From the NCBI GenBank assembly GCA_963764585.1, contig CAVXTB010000013.1, positions 62,001-126,000 on the forward strand: a stretch of DNA of 64,000 bases, read 5' to 3'. The translations under genes and the position numbers were made by a program. This DNA comes from JAOPZW01 sp963764585 (GTDB lineage: Bacteria > Actinomycetota > Thermoleophilia > Solirubrobacterales > Solirubrobacteraceae). The number at the start of each line of letters is the position of its first letter. Positions within the stretch are counted from its first letter, which is position 1. Below the pieces are notes generated by a model, which was not told the origin of the DNA, made no database searches, and was given only the letters and a program-made list of their open reading frames with translations. Shown one piece after another: positions 1-8,721 of this stretch.

Positions 1-711
1 GCCGCTCTCCAGGCGCGTGAGCTCGAAGAGGTCGTCGATCAGCGCGCCGAGCGCGCGTACGTGGGTGGAGATCCGCGCGGCGTACTCGCGGCGCGTCTCG
101 GCATCCACGACGCCGTCGTCGATCGCGTCGGCCAGCAGGCGCAGCGCTGTGATCGGCGTGCGCAGGTCGTGCGAGACGGCGGCGATCAGGTCGCGCCGAG
201 CGCGCTCCTCGACGTCGAGCCGCGCGACCATCGCATCGACGTCGGCCGCCAGCCGCGCGATCTCGTCGCGGCCCGCGACGCCCGTGCGCACGTCGCGCCG
301 CCCCTCGCCCACGAGCGTCAGCGTCGTCCGCACCGCGTCGACGTCGTCGAGCGCGCGGCGGCCGAGCAGGTGCACGGCCCACGCGGTCAGCGCGGTCGCG
401 TACGCGGCGGCGAGCACGGCGAAGAACGCGTCGTGGCCGGACACGAACATCTCCTCGACGAACAGCACCACCGCCAGCGTGAGCTGCACCATCGCGACGA
501 CCGCGACCAGCGCGAACTGGCGCCGCAGGCCACCGACGCGCGCCCGCGCGAGCGCGAGCACGTGCGCGACGAGCACGGCGCCACAGCCCAGCGGCGCGAG
601 GATCTTCAGCGTCGCCCACGCGGCCGAGCCGCCGTAGCCCACCCAAGCGACCGCCGACACCAGCGCGGCGGCGCCGACCGCGAAGGCCAGGCTGATCGCC
701 AGCCGCTTCAC
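1..711 (-). CDS. Sensor histidine kinase (3' part outside window)
   Basis: N-terminal 237 residues of a membrane sensor kinase whose catalytic ATPase domain lies beyond the left edge. About four hydrophobic segments fall within residues 5-115, followed by a HAMP-like linker (about 118-175) and the start of a HisKA dimerisation domain with the H-box SHDLRTP; the phospho-acceptor would be His181. The GTG start overlaps the TGA of the response regulator gene as GTGA, so the two are translationally coupled and form a two-component pair. The signal sensed is unknown; with only short loops between the hydrophobic segments it probably senses within or at the membrane. Family call is secure, function is not. 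Confidence 0.9.
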   Translation of the reverse strand, partial: MKRLAISLAFAVGAAALVSAVAWVGYGGSAAWATLKILAPLGCGAVLVAHVLALARARVGGLRRQFALVAVVAMVQLTLAVVLFVEEMFVSGHDAFFAVLAAAYATALTAWAVHLLGRRALDDVDAVRTTLTLVGEGRRDVRTGVAGRDEIARLAADVDAMVARLDVEERARRDLIAAVSHDLRTPITALRLLADAIDDGVVDAETRREYAARISTHVRALGALIDDLFELTRLESG

Positions 712-1409
712 GCCCCGAACCGGTAGCCGATGCCCCACACCGTCTCGATGAAGCGCGGGCGCTCCGGCGACTCCTCGAGCTTGGCCCGCAGCCGCCGGAT
801 GTGGACGGTGACGGTCGAGGTGTCGGTGTAGAACGAGTAGCCCCACACATGGTCCATGAGCTGGTTGCGCGTGAACGCCTGCCCGGGATGGCGGGCGAGG
901 AACAGCAGCAGCTCGAACTCGCGCTGGGTGAGCACGACGTCCTCGCCGTCGACCTGCACGCGCCGGCCGCCGGGGTCGACGACGAGCCCGTCGAAGCGCA
1001 GCGGCGGCTCCTGCTCGGGGACCGTGTTCACCCGCCGCAGGACGGCGTCGACGCGGGCCACGAGCTCGGCCGGCGAGAACGGCTTGACGATGTAGTCGTC
1101 GGCGCCGAGGCGCAGCCCGATGACGCGATCGGACTCCTCGCCACGCGCGGTGAGCAGGATGATCGCCGTCCGCCGCCCGCCGTTGGCGCGGATCCGCCGC
1201 ATGGCCTCCAGCCCGTCCATGCCGGGCAGCATGAGATCGAGGACGATCAGGTCCGGGTCGCGGGCGGCGGCGGCCTCGACCGCCTCGATCCCGTCGAGCG
1301 CGAGGTGCGTCTCGTAGCCGGCGCGCTCCAGGTAGCGGCAGACGATCTCGCCGATGGTCGGCTCGTCGTCGACGACGAGGACCGAGCCGCGGTGCGCGTC
1401 CGCGCTCAT
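708..1409 (-). CDS. OmpR/PhoB-family response regulator
   Basis: 233 residues, typical family length. The receiver domain (about 8-120) shows the acidic pair D14-D15, phospho-acceptor Asp58 in VLDLMLPG, Thr88 and Lys110 in IVKPFSP. The C-terminal winged helix (about 137-231) ends in the usual GIGYRF motif, so this is a DNA-binding transcription factor. It sits between the epimerase gene (ATGA overlap at its start) and the sensor kinase (GTGA overlap at its end), forming a three-gene minus-strand operon. The co-transcribed sugar-nucleotide epimerase hints at control of cell-surface glycan or envelope functions; that is inference. Confidence 0.95.
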   Translation of the reverse strand: MSADAHRGSVLVVDDEPTIGEIVCRYLERAGYETHLALDGIEAVEAAAARDPDLIVLDLMLPGMDGLEAMRRIRANGGRRTAIILLTARGEESDRVIGLRLGADDYIVKPFSPAELVARVDAVLRRVNTVPEQEPPLRFDGLVVDPGGRRVQVDGEDVVLTQREFELLLFLARHPGQAFTRNQLMDHVWGYSFYTDTSTVTVHIRRLRAKLEESPERPRFIETVWGIGYRFGA

Positions 1410-2446
1410 GAGCCGATTCTGGCAGCCGCGCGCCCCGCGCCGGCCGGCTCGGCGGCGCTGTTCACGCGATGTTCATCGGCCAGCTCGGCCATCGCGGTCG
1501 CGAAGTCCTCGCGCGCGGTGAAGCCCAGCCCGCGCGCCGCCAGCGCCGGCGAGGCGAAGACGTGGCGGACGTCGCCGAGGCGGTACTCGCCGGTCACCTC
1601 CACCTCGGGCGCGCCGTCGCCGTGGGCCGCTCGCAGGGCGCCCGCCATCTCGCGCACGCTGCGCGGGCTGCCCGAGCACACGTTGAACGCCCCCCGCGCG
1701 TCGCCGAGCAGCGCGAGGACGTTCGCCCGCGCGACGTCGCGCACGTGCACGAAGTCGCGCAGCTGACCGCCGTCCTCGAAGACGCGCGGGGCGCGGCCGC
1801 CGGCCAGCGCGCCGGCGAAGATCGCCGCAACGCCGGCGTACGGCGTGTCGCGCGGCATCCGCGGCCCGTAGACGTTGTGGTAGCGCAGCGCGGTCACCGC
1901 CACGCCCGTCTCGCGCGCGAACGCGAACGCGAGGTGCTCCTGGTGGAGCTTGGTCGCGGCATAGACGTTGCGCGGGTCGACGGCCGCGTCCTCGGGGATC
2001 GCCTCCGGCGCGAGCCCGGCGGCGCAGCGCGGGCAGCGCGGCTCGAAGCGGCCCGCGTCGAGGTCGGCGCAGCGTCGCGGCAGCGGACGCACGACACCGT
2101 GCGCCGCACAGCGATAGCGCCCCTCGCCGTAGACGACCATGCTCGAGGCGAGCACAAGGCGGCCGCGGAAGCGCCGCGCCGCGAGCGCGCGCAGCAGCAC
2201 GGCCGTGCCGAGGTCGTTGTGCGAGACGTAGTCGGCGATATCGAGGAAGTCGACGCCGAGCCCGACCATCCCCGCCTGGTGGCAGACGTGGTCGACGCCC
2301 TCGAGGGCGCGCTGCACTGCGTCGGGATCGCGGACGTCGCCGCCGGCGCGGGTGTCGAGGACGCGCGCGTCGTGGCCGGCGTCGCGCAGCGCGTCGACGA
2401 CGTGCGACCCGACGAACCCGGCGCCTCCGGTGACAAGCACGAGCAT
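1406..2446 (-). CDS. NAD-dependent nucleotide-sugar epimerase/dehydratase
   Basis: 346-residue extended short-chain dehydrogenase. The NAD-binding TGGAGFVGSH motif is at residues 6-15 and the catalytic set is Ser101/Ser102 with YxxxK at Tyr162/Lys166. A cysteine-bearing insert (Cys113, Cys126 and a CPRC pair at 138-141) interrupts the core just before the active site and looks like a zinc knuckle. Similar inserts occur in dTDP-L-rhamnose 4-epimerase-like members, so a 6-deoxyhexose nucleotide is a plausible substrate. The ATG at 2446 was chosen because the Rossmann motif follows at once. It is the first gene of the operon with the two-component system and is divergent from the glycosyltransferase at 2522. 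Confidence 0.88.
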   Translation of the reverse strand: MLVLVTGGAGFVGSHVVDALRDAGHDARVLDTRAGGDVRDPDAVQRALEGVDHVCHQAGMVGLGVDFLDIADYVSHNDLGTAVLLRALAARRFRGRLVLASSMVVYGEGRYRCAAHGVVRPLPRRCADLDAGRFEPRCPRCAAGLAPEAIPEDAAVDPRNVYAATKLHQEHLAFAFARETGVAVTALRYHNVYGPRMPRDTPYAGVAAIFAGALAGGRAPRVFEDGGQLRDFVHVRDVARANVLALLGDARGAFNVCSGSPRSVREMAGALRAAHGDGAPEVEVTGEYRLGDVRHVFASPALAARGLGFTAREDFATAMAELADEHRVNSAAEPAGAGRAAARIGS

Positions 2447-2521
2447 CGCCGAGCAGGGTAAGGCCGCGGCGGGCACGTCCAGAGCGCGTTCAGCGAGCCG
2501 TAATGGGATCGCCGCCCGGCC

Positions 2522-3184
2522 GTGCCTAGGCTCGGCACCGCCGTGGTCGACGTGATCCTCCCCGTGCTCGACGAGGCCCGCGCCCTGCCATGGGTGCTCG
2601 CCCGCATGCCCCCCGGGTACCGCCCGATCGTGGTCGACAACGGCTCGCGCGACGGCTCCGCCGCGGTCGCGCGAGCCCACGGCGCACACGTCGTGACCGA
2701 GCCCGCGCGTGGTTTCGGCGCGGCGTGCTGGGCCGGGCTGCAGGCGGCCAGCGCCGACGTCGTGTGCTTCATGGACGCCGACGCGTCGCTCGATCCGCGC
2801 GACCTGCGGCTCGTCTGCCAGTGGGTGCTCGATGGCAGCGCCGACCTCGTGCTCGGCGCGCGGATCGCCGCGCACGGCGCGTGGCCGGCACACGCGCGCC
2901 TGGCCAATCGGCTGCTGGCGCACGAGCTGCGCCGGCGAAGCGGCGCGCGCCTGACCGACCTCGGGCCGATGCGCGCGGCGCGCCGGCGCCCTCTGCTGGA
3001 CCTGGGCATCACCGACCGCCGCTTCGGCTGGCCGCTGGAGATGGTGCTGCGCGCGGCGGGCGCGGGCTGGCGCATCGAGGAGGTGGCGGTCGCCTACCAC
3101 CCACGCATCGGACGTTCGAAGGTCACGGGCAGCGTGCGCGGGACGGCCCGGGCGCTGAGCGACATGGCGCGCGTGCTCGCGTGA
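2522..3184 (+). CDS. Family 2 glycosyltransferase
   Basis: 220 residues with a GT-A fold: nucleotide-binding strand (VVDNGSRDGS at 37-46) and a metal-binding D-x-D (Asp85-Asp87 in FMDADAS). No C-terminal membrane helices, so it is probably a soluble or peripheral enzyme that transfers a sugar from a nucleotide donor (DPM1/DGT-like branch), acceptor unknown. It starts at GTG. It leads a plus-strand run in which each gene overlaps the next by four bases (DUF2064 transferase, methyltransferase, molybdopterin protein, membrane protein), pointing to one transcript. Confidence 0.88.
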   Translation: MPRLGTAVVDVILPVLDEARALPWVLARMPPGYRPIVVDNGSRDGSAAVARAHGAHVVTEPARGFGAACWAGLQAASADVVCFMDADASLDPRDLRLVCQWVLDGSADLVLGARIAAHGAWPAHARLANRLLAHELRRRSGARLTDLGPMRAARRRPLLDLGITDRRFGWPLEMVLRAAGAGWRIEEVAVAYHPRIGRSKVTGSVRGTARALSDMARVLA

Positions 3185-3810
3185 CGGGCGCAGCCCTCAT
3201 CGTGCTCGCCAAGGCGCCGCGCGCGGGGCGCAGCAAGACGCGGCTGTGCCCGCCCTGCACGCCGCGTGAGGCCGCGGCGCTCGCGCAGGCCGCCCTGCTC
3301 GACACGCTCGACGCGGTCCTCGCCACGCCGGCGGCGCGGCGCGTGCTCGTCCTCGACGGTCGCCCCGGCGCCTGGCTGCCGCCCGGCTTCGAGGTCCTCG
3401 CGCAGCGCGGCGACGGCCTCGACGAGCGCCTGGCCTGCGCCTTCGCCGACGTCGGCGCGCCGGCGCTGCTGGTCGGCATGGACACGCCGCAGGTCACGCC
3501 CGACGACCTCGCGCAGGGGCTCACGCGGCTCGCCGACCCCGGCACCGACGCGGTCCTCGGCCCCGCGCCCGACGGCGGCTACTGGGCCATCGGCCTGCGC
3601 ACCGCCGACCCCAGAGCCTTCGTCGGCGTGCCCATGAGCACCGCGCACACCGGCCGCGCGCAGCTCGCACGGCTGCGCGGCCTCGGCCTGCGCGTCGCCC
3701 TGCTGCCCGCGCTGCGCGACGTCGATCGCATCGCCGACGCGCGCGCCGTCGCCGCGCTGGCGCCGAGCGGACGCTTCGCGCGCGCCCTCGCGGTGACGGG
3801 AGCGCCATGA
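3181..3810 (+). CDS. DUF2064 / TIGR04282-type transferase
   Basis: 209 residues. The N-terminus (LIVLAKAPRAGRSKTRL) and the DGGYWAIGLR block near residue 125-135 are hallmarks of the DUF2064 family, nucleotidyltransferase-like proteins of the GT-A superfamily that commonly sit next to family 2 glycosyltransferases. The biochemical role of the family is not settled. The start is a GTG overlapping the glycosyltransferase stop; the end overlaps the methyltransferase ATG by four bases. It probably takes part in making the same glycolipid or small glycan as its neighbours. Confidence 0.85.
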   Translation: MTGAALIVLAKAPRAGRSKTRLCPPCTPREAAALAQAALLDTLDAVLATPAARRVLVLDGRPGAWLPPGFEVLAQRGDGLDERLACAFADVGAPALLVGMDTPQVTPDDLAQGLTRLADPGTDAVLGPAPDGGYWAIGLRTADPRAFVGVPMSTAHTGRAQLARLRGLGLRVALLPALRDVDRIADARAVAALAPSGRFARALAVTGAP

Positions 3811-4394
3811 CGACGCTCGTCATGCGCGACGAGGCCGGCCGGGCCCGCCCCCTGCCGCTCGAGGTGTGGCTCGGCGCGGCGGGCGCCGTCGACGAGCGCG
3901 TCCTTGACCGCGCGCGCGGCCCCGTCCTCGATGTCGGCTGCGGCCCGGGCCGCCACGTCCACGCCCTGGCCCGCCGTGGGGTGCTCGCGGTCGGCATCGA
4001 CATCTCGCCGACCGCCGTGGCGCTGGCTCGCCGGCGCGGAGCGCCCGTGCTCGAAGGGTCGATCTTCGATCGCATCCCGGGCGCCGGCATGTGGCGCACG
4101 GCGCTGCTGATCGACGGCAACATCGGCATCGGCGGCTGCCCCGACGCCCTCCTCGCGCGCCTGGCCGGGCTGCTGACCCGCGGCGGCACGGTCCTCGCCG
4201 AGCTCGACCCGCCGGGCGCCGGCGTCGTGCGCGGCCGCGTGCGCATCGAGGGCGGCGAGCTGGTCGGCAACTGGTTCGCCTGGGCGCACGTCGGCGTCGA
4301 CGCGGTCGACGGCCCGGCGCAGGCCGCGGGACTGGCCGTGCGCGCGCGCTGGCGCGACGGCGGGCGCTGGTTCGCGGAGCTGGAGCGCACGTGA
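3807..4394 (+). CDS. Class I SAM-dependent methyltransferase
   Basis: 195 residues. SAM-binding motif I (VLDVGCGPGRH, 40-50) and the following acidic strand end (VGIDIS) are intact. The protein is short for the fold and shows no substrate-recognition insert, so the acceptor cannot be predicted. Coupled by four-base overlaps to the DUF2064 gene upstream and the molybdopterin-domain gene downstream. Confidence 0.85.
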   Translation: MTTLVMRDEAGRARPLPLEVWLGAAGAVDERVLDRARGPVLDVGCGPGRHVHALARRGVLAVGIDISPTAVALARRRGAPVLEGSIFDRIPGAGMWRTALLIDGNIGIGGCPDALLARLAGLLTRGGTVLAELDPPGAGVVRGRVRIEGGELVGNWFAWAHVGVDAVDGPAQAAGLAVRARWRDGGRWFAELERT

Positions 4395-5650
4395 GGGCGC
4401 CTCCGGGGCCGCCGCGCGAGACGTTCTGGCGCAGCCCGCTGCGCGGGCCGTGGCTGACGGCCACGCTCGGCTCGCTGCTGCTGCCGCTCGTGCTCCTCGT
4501 CGGCGCGACCGGCTTCGTCTCCAACGCCGCCTACCAGCCCGCCCTCGGGCGCAACGCGATCCTGCCGCCCGGCGGGCTGCAGCCCTTCGGCTTCGGCTGG
4601 CCCGCGTCGCCGTCGTGGCTGTACGCGCTCAACCAGGGCGTGCACGTCACCGTCGGGATCGTCACCGTGCCGCTGCTGCTGGCCAAGCTGTGGTCGGTCG
4701 CCCCGCGCCTGTTCGCCTGGCCGCCGCTGCGCAGCCCGGCCCACCTGCTCGAGCGCCTGTCGCTCGTCGGGCTCGTCGGCGGCGCGATCTTCGAGTTCGC
4801 CACCGGCATCCTCAACGTCCAGCTCTACTACCCCTGGCACTTCAACTTCCTCGTCGCGCATTACTACGGCGCCTGGGTCTTCCTCGTGTCGCTCGCCGTG
4901 CACGTGACCGTGAAGCTGCCGATCATGGTGCGCGCCTGGCGCGAGCGCGGCGCACTGGAGCCGCTGCGCGCCGACCTCGCGCACACGCGCCCCGAGCCCT
5001 ACGAGCCGGGCGGGCTCGCGCCACCGCAGCCGGCCGCGCCGACGATCAGCCGTCGCGGGCTGCTCGCGCTCGCCGGCAGCGCCTCTGCCGGGCTGCTGGT
5101 CGTCACCGCCGGCCAGTCGGTCGGCGGCCCGCTGCGCCGGCTCGCACTGCTGGCGCCGCGCGGCCAGTCGGTCGTCGACCCGGGACCCAACGGCTTCCCT
5201 GTCAACAAGGCGTTCGCCGTCGTGGGGATCGACGAGCGCGACACCCGCGAGCGCTGGCGGCTGGGCCTGCGCGGTGCGACCGATCGCGAGCTGTCGCGCA
5301 CCGAGCTCGAGGCCATGGCCCAGCACGAGGAGGAGCTGCCGATCGCCTGCGTCGAAGGCTGGTCGACGCGCCAGCGCTGGAGCGGCGTGCGCCTGCGCGA
5401 TCTCGCCGCGCTCGTGGGCGCGCCGCCGGGCTCGCTGCTGCACGTCCAGTCGCTGCAGCCGCGCGGCGCCTTCCGCCAGACGACGCTCGGCCACGCCCAG
5501 CACGCGAGCGAGCAGGCGCTGCTGGCGCTGCGCGTCAACGGCGCCGACCTGTCGCTCGACCACGGCTACCCGGCGCGCATCGTCGTGCCCGGCCTGCCCG
5601 GTGTGCACTGCACCAAGTGGGTCGCGAGCCTCGAGTGGGTGGGCGCGTGA
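4391..5650 (+). CDS. Membrane-anchored molybdopterin-dependent oxidoreductase (sulfite-oxidase/YedY-like) with N-terminal cytochrome b561-like helices
   Basis: 419 residues from the GTG at 4391, which overlaps the methyltransferase stop; a much longer open frame upstream is only a shadow of that gene. The first ~190 residues hold about four transmembrane helices with several histidines, like a diheme cytochrome b561 module. A twin-arginine-like segment (SRRGLLALAG, near 218) then leads into a sulfite-oxidase-fold Mo-cofactor domain, with the probable Mo-ligating cysteine at 320 in PIACVEGW. The natural inference is an extracytoplasmic reductase or oxidase taking electrons directly from its own membrane haem module. 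Substrate unknown. Confidence 0.82.
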   Translation: MRAPPGPPRETFWRSPLRGPWLTATLGSLLLPLVLLVGATGFVSNAAYQPALGRNAILPPGGLQPFGFGWPASPSWLYALNQGVHVTVGIVTVPLLLAKLWSVAPRLFAWPPLRSPAHLLERLSLVGLVGGAIFEFATGILNVQLYYPWHFNFLVAHYYGAWVFLVSLAVHVTVKLPIMVRAWRERGALEPLRADLAHTRPEPYEPGGLAPPQPAAPTISRRGLLALAGSASAGLLVVTAGQSVGGPLRRLALLAPRGQSVVDPGPNGFPVNKAFAVVGIDERDTRERWRLGLRGATDRELSRTELEAMAQHEEELPIACVEGWSTRQRWSGVRLRDLAALVGAPPGSLLHVQSLQPRGAFRQTTLGHAQHASEQALLALRVNGADLSLDHGYPARIVVPGLPGVHCTKWVASLEWVGA

Positions 5651-6078
5651 TCGCGCGGCGCTACGGCGCGAGCGTCTGGCACCTGGCCGCCCATCTGGCG
5701 GCGCTGGCCGTGGCGGTCTACGCCGTCAGCCGCGTCCTGCACCCGCAGTTCTCGCGCGGGCTGAACTACCTGGTCTGGATCGTCGGCGGCGCCGTCCTGC
5801 ACGACCTCGTGCTCGCGCCGGCGTACGCGCTGCTCGACGCGCTCGCGCGGCGCCTGGCGCCCGGCGCGATCAACTACCTGCGCTTCCCGGCGGCGATCTC
5901 GGGCGCGCTGCTGCTCGTCTACTCCCCGCTCATCCTGAGCAAGGCCGACGCCAGCTACGTGCGATCGACCGGCCAGCACCCGAGCGGCTTCGCGACGCGC
6001 TGGCTGGCGATCACGGTTGGGCTGTTCGCCGCCTCGGCGCTGCTCTACGGCATCCGCAGGCGATGGGGACGGCCGTGA
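5647..6078 (+). CDS. Small membrane protein of unknown function
   Basis: 143 residues with about three to four predicted membrane helices (around 10-28, 38-58, 82-98, 118-135) and a basic C-terminus. I do not recognise a family. The GTG start overlaps the molybdopterin gene stop (GTGA), so it is probably an accessory membrane subunit or simply the last gene of that transcript. Its last 34 bases overlap the convergent lipoprotein gene. Confidence 0.75.
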   Translation: MIARRYGASVWHLAAHLAALAVAVYAVSRVLHPQFSRGLNYLVWIVGGAVLHDLVLAPAYALLDALARRLAPGAINYLRFPAAISGALLLVYSPLILSKADASYVRSTGQHPSGFATRWLAITVGLFAASALLYGIRRRWGRP

Positions 6079-6479
6079 GCCACCAGCTCGACGCGCCGCC
6101 CCGTCGCGAGCGTGACGAGCAGCCGGCGCCCGTGGATCGCCAGCTCGCGCGGGCCACCGGCGATGCGGTAGCGCCGCGTCAGCTCGATCTCCATGCCGAT
6201 CGCGTACACGAGCAGCGCATCGCCGCGCGTGTCGGTCACGTAGCACCAGCGCCGCTGCAGGCAGGCGATGGCCGTCGGCCCGATGCCGGCGGGGGCGGTG
6301 CCGATGCGACGGCCGCCGTCGCGCAGCTCCACCACGCGCTCGCGCCCGAGCAGCTCCACGCGCCGGCCGTCGGCGAGCGTCGCCACGTCGCGTGCCGGAC
6401 CCGCCGGCGGCGGCAGCTCGCCGAGCGTCGCCGAGCCGCACCCGGCCAGGACGAGCGCGAGCGGCAGGGCTAGGCGCAT
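6045..6479 (-). CDS. Putative lipoprotein
   Basis: 144 residues. A short signal peptide ends in the lipobox LVLAGC, so the mature protein would be anchored to the outer face of the membrane through Cys. The rest is rich in short beta-strand-like stretches (GRRVELL, GDALLVYAIG, GRRLLVTLATGRRV) reminiscent of a beta-propeller or NHL-like repeat, but far too short for a full propeller. Function unknown. Its ATG lies within the palindrome CATG that also supplies the ATG of the divergent membrane protein at 6478, so the two start codons overlap head to head. Confidence 0.7.
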   Translation of the reverse strand: MRLALPLALVLAGCGSATLGELPPPAGPARDVATLADGRRVELLGRERVVELRDGGRRIGTAPAGIGPTAIACLQRRWCYVTDTRGDALLVYAIGMEIELTRRYRIAGGPRELAIHGRRLLVTLATGRRVELVAHGRPHRLRMP

Positions 6480-7785
6480 GGCCACAGCGTCCCACGTGCT
6501 CCGCGCGCCGACCCGGGTGCGCGCGCGAGTTCCGCAGATCGTCACCTTCGCCGCGGCCGCGACGGTGGCGGCCGGGCTGCTCATCCGCCACCTGCACGGC
6601 GGGCTGGGAACCGCGTCGCCGCCGTTCGTCATGGTCTGGGGCCCGCGCCTGGATCCGCTCGCGATCGTCGCCTTCGCAGCGGCATCGCTCGCCGTGCCGG
6701 GGGTCGCGCGCCTGATGCGCCTCGCCCACCCCGCCGGCTTCGCGGCCGGGGTGCTGGCGCTCGCGCTGGCGCTCGGGCTCGCGCTGAACCTCGCGCGCGC
6801 CGGCACGCACGGGTGGGCCGCGGTCTTCGACCTGCGCCCCGGCGGCTCGTTCGAGGCGGGCAACGAGTACCTCCCCGGGCTGCCCGCGCTGTCCTACGGC
6901 ACGCGCTTCTACCTCGATCGCTTCGCCGAGCTGGTGCCGGCGCTGCCGGTCAACGTCGCGGGCCATCCACCCGGGCCGCTGCTCGTCCTGCAGGCCCTCG
7001 GCCTCACGACCGCGGCCGGGGTGGCGGCGCTGTGCATCGGCGTTGGGGCGCTCGGCGCACCACTGACCTACGCGCTGGGCCGCGCGCTCGGCGACGAGCG
7101 CGACGCGCGCACCGCCGCGGTGCTCTTCGCGTGCTCGCCGCTGACGCTGCTGTTCGGCGTGACGTCGTTCGACTACCTGTTCGCGACCTGCGGCCTCGCG
7201 GCCGCCTGCCTGCTGGCGAGCGGGCGCCGCGTGGCCGGATCGATCGCGCTCGCCTTCGCAGCCCTCATGTCGTGGGCGCTGCTGGCGATCGGGGCGTGGG
7301 CGGCCGTCCTGGCGTGGCGGCGGCGCGGCATCCGCGCGGCCGCCGGCGTCGCGGCGGCGTGCGCCGTGGCGTGGCTGGCGCTCAACGCGATCCTCGCCGC
7401 GGCCTACGGCTACGACCCGATCGGCACGCTGCGCGCGACCGACGCGGTCTATCGCCACGGCGTCGCCGCCGTGCGCCCGCACGCGTTCTGGCTCTTCGGC
7501 TCGCCGGTCGCGTGGGGCGTCATGCTCGGGCTGCCGATCGCGGCGGCAGCGCTGCGCGCGTTCGCGCGCGACCACGACGCCGCGGTCGCGCTCGCCGCGG
7601 TGCTCGCCGTCGCCGCGACCGCCGGCTTCACGAAGGCCGAGACCGAGCGCATCTGGCTCTTCTTCGTCCCGCTGGCCTGCGTCGCCGCCGCTCCGGTCGT
7701 TGGACGCGCCCGCCTCGGCGCCGTGGTGGCCGCGCTCGTCGTCCAAGCGCTCGCGGTCGAGGTCCTCTTCGACACCATCTGGTGA
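6478..7785 (+). CDS. Polytopic membrane protein, possibly a GT-C-type glycosyltransferase
   Basis: 435 residues with roughly ten to eleven hydrophobic helices. An extracytoplasmic-looking loop near residues 120-165 contains GHPPGPLLVL, and charged residues in a first-loop position are reminiscent of GT-C mannosyltransferase-like proteins; the DxD/ExD signature is not clear, so the enzyme call is tentative. It may use polyprenyl-linked sugars made by the upstream glycosyltransferase cluster. The start was set at the ATG because it follows directly from the lipoprotein start, and the first helix begins about 20 residues later. Confidence 0.7.
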   Translation: MATASHVLRAPTRVRARVPQIVTFAAAATVAAGLLIRHLHGGLGTASPPFVMVWGPRLDPLAIVAFAAASLAVPGVARLMRLAHPAGFAAGVLALALALGLALNLARAGTHGWAAVFDLRPGGSFEAGNEYLPGLPALSYGTRFYLDRFAELVPALPVNVAGHPPGPLLVLQALGLTTAAGVAALCIGVGALGAPLTYALGRALGDERDARTAAVLFACSPLTLLFGVTSFDYLFATCGLAAACLLASGRRVAGSIALAFAALMSWALLAIGAWAAVLAWRRRGIRAAAGVAAACAVAWLALNAILAAAYGYDPIGTLRATDAVYRHGVAAVRPHAFWLFGSPVAWGVMLGLPIAAAALRAFARDHDAAVALAAVLAVAATAGFTKAETERIWLFFVPLACVAAAPVVGRARLGAVVAALVVQALAVEVLFDTIW

Positions 7786-7833
7786 TGTGCAGCGGCACTT
7801 GACAGCGCCCGTGCGCCGCGCAAGGGTCGCGGC

Positions 7834-8721
7834 GTGACCAACGAGCCAGCCACCACCGAGCGGCGAAACCTCGCCGACGCCGACCTGACCCGCGCCGTCG
7901 AGGCCAGCTTCGACGGCACGCCCGATCCGCGCCTGCGCGAGGTGATGCAGTCGCTCACGCGCCATCTGCACGCGTTCGCCAGCGAGGTCGAGCTGACCGA
8001 GGACGAGTGGTTCGCCGCCATCGACTTCCTCACCCGCACCGGCCACATGTGCGACGACAAGCGCCAGGAGTTCGTGCTGGCGTCGGACGTCATGGGCCTG
8101 TCGATGCTCGTCATCGGCATCAACCACCGCCACGCCAGCGGCGCGACCGAGTCGACGGTCTTCGGGCCCTTCTTCGTCGAGGGGTCGCCGGCCTTCGAGA
8201 ACGGCGACGACCTGGCCAACGGCGCGCCCGGCGTCCCGTGCTACGTCAGCGGCACGGTGCGCTCGGTCACCGGCGACGCGATCCCCGGCGCGCTCATCGA
8301 GGTCTGGCAGGCCGACGAGGACGGCCTGTACGACGTCCAGTACTCCGACCTCGACGAGGCGCGCGGCCGCGGGCACCTGCACGCCGACGACAAGGGCCGC
8401 TACTGGTTCTGGACGGTGCACCCCGAGGCGTATCCGATCCCGACCGACGGCCCGGTGGGCGAGCTGCTGGCCGCGACGAGCCGCAGCGCGATGCGCCCGG
8501 CGCACATCCACTTCATGGTCAAGGTCGACGGCTACCAGACGCTGATCACGCACGTCTTCGACGAGGCCGACCAGTACCTCGACACCGACGCGGTGTTCGG
8601 CGTGCGCAGCTCGCTGCTGGCGCGCTTCGAACGCCACGAGCCCGGCACCGCGCCCGACGGGCGCGAGATGACCGGCCCGTGGGCCAGCACGGAGTTCGAC
8701 CTCATCCTCGCGCCGAGCTGA
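7834..8721 (+). CDS. Intradiol ring-cleavage dioxygenase (catechol/hydroxyquinol 1,2-dioxygenase)
   Basis: 295 residues. The N-terminal helical dimerisation domain (about 20-105) is followed by the beta-sandwich catalytic domain. The four Fe(III) ligands are visible as Tyr166, Tyr200, His224 and His226, with the classic RPAHIHF motif. It would cleave catechol-type rings between the hydroxyls with O2 to a cis,cis-muconate product. Overall layout and length fit hydroxyquinol or catechol 1,2-dioxygenase better than protocatechuate 3,4-dioxygenase, which needs two subunits. It lies 1.2 kb from the beta-ketoadipate genes, to which its product would ultimately feed. The start is GTG; a TTGACA sequence lies 30 bases upstream (7799-7804) but no convincing -10 box. 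Confidence 0.92.
   Translation: MTNEPATTERRNLADADLTRAVEASFDGTPDPRLREVMQSLTRHLHAFASEVELTEDEWFAAIDFLTRTGHMCDDKRQEFVLASDVMGLSMLVIGINHRHASGATESTVFGPFFVEGSPAFENGDDLANGAPGVPCYVSGTVRSVTGDAIPGALIEVWQADEDGLYDVQYSDLDEARGRGHLHADDKGRYWFWTVHPEAYPIPTDGPVGELLAATSRSAMRPAHIHFMVKVDGYQTLITHVFDEADQYLDTDAVFGVRSSLLARFERHEPGTAPDGREMTGPWASTEFDLILAPS

Noticed and set aside
5566..8637. A 1023-codon open frame on the minus strand
   Set aside because: It runs antisense to well-supported genes, is dominated by Arg/Ala/Gly/Asp/His/Gln shadow composition, and contains no recognisable domain.
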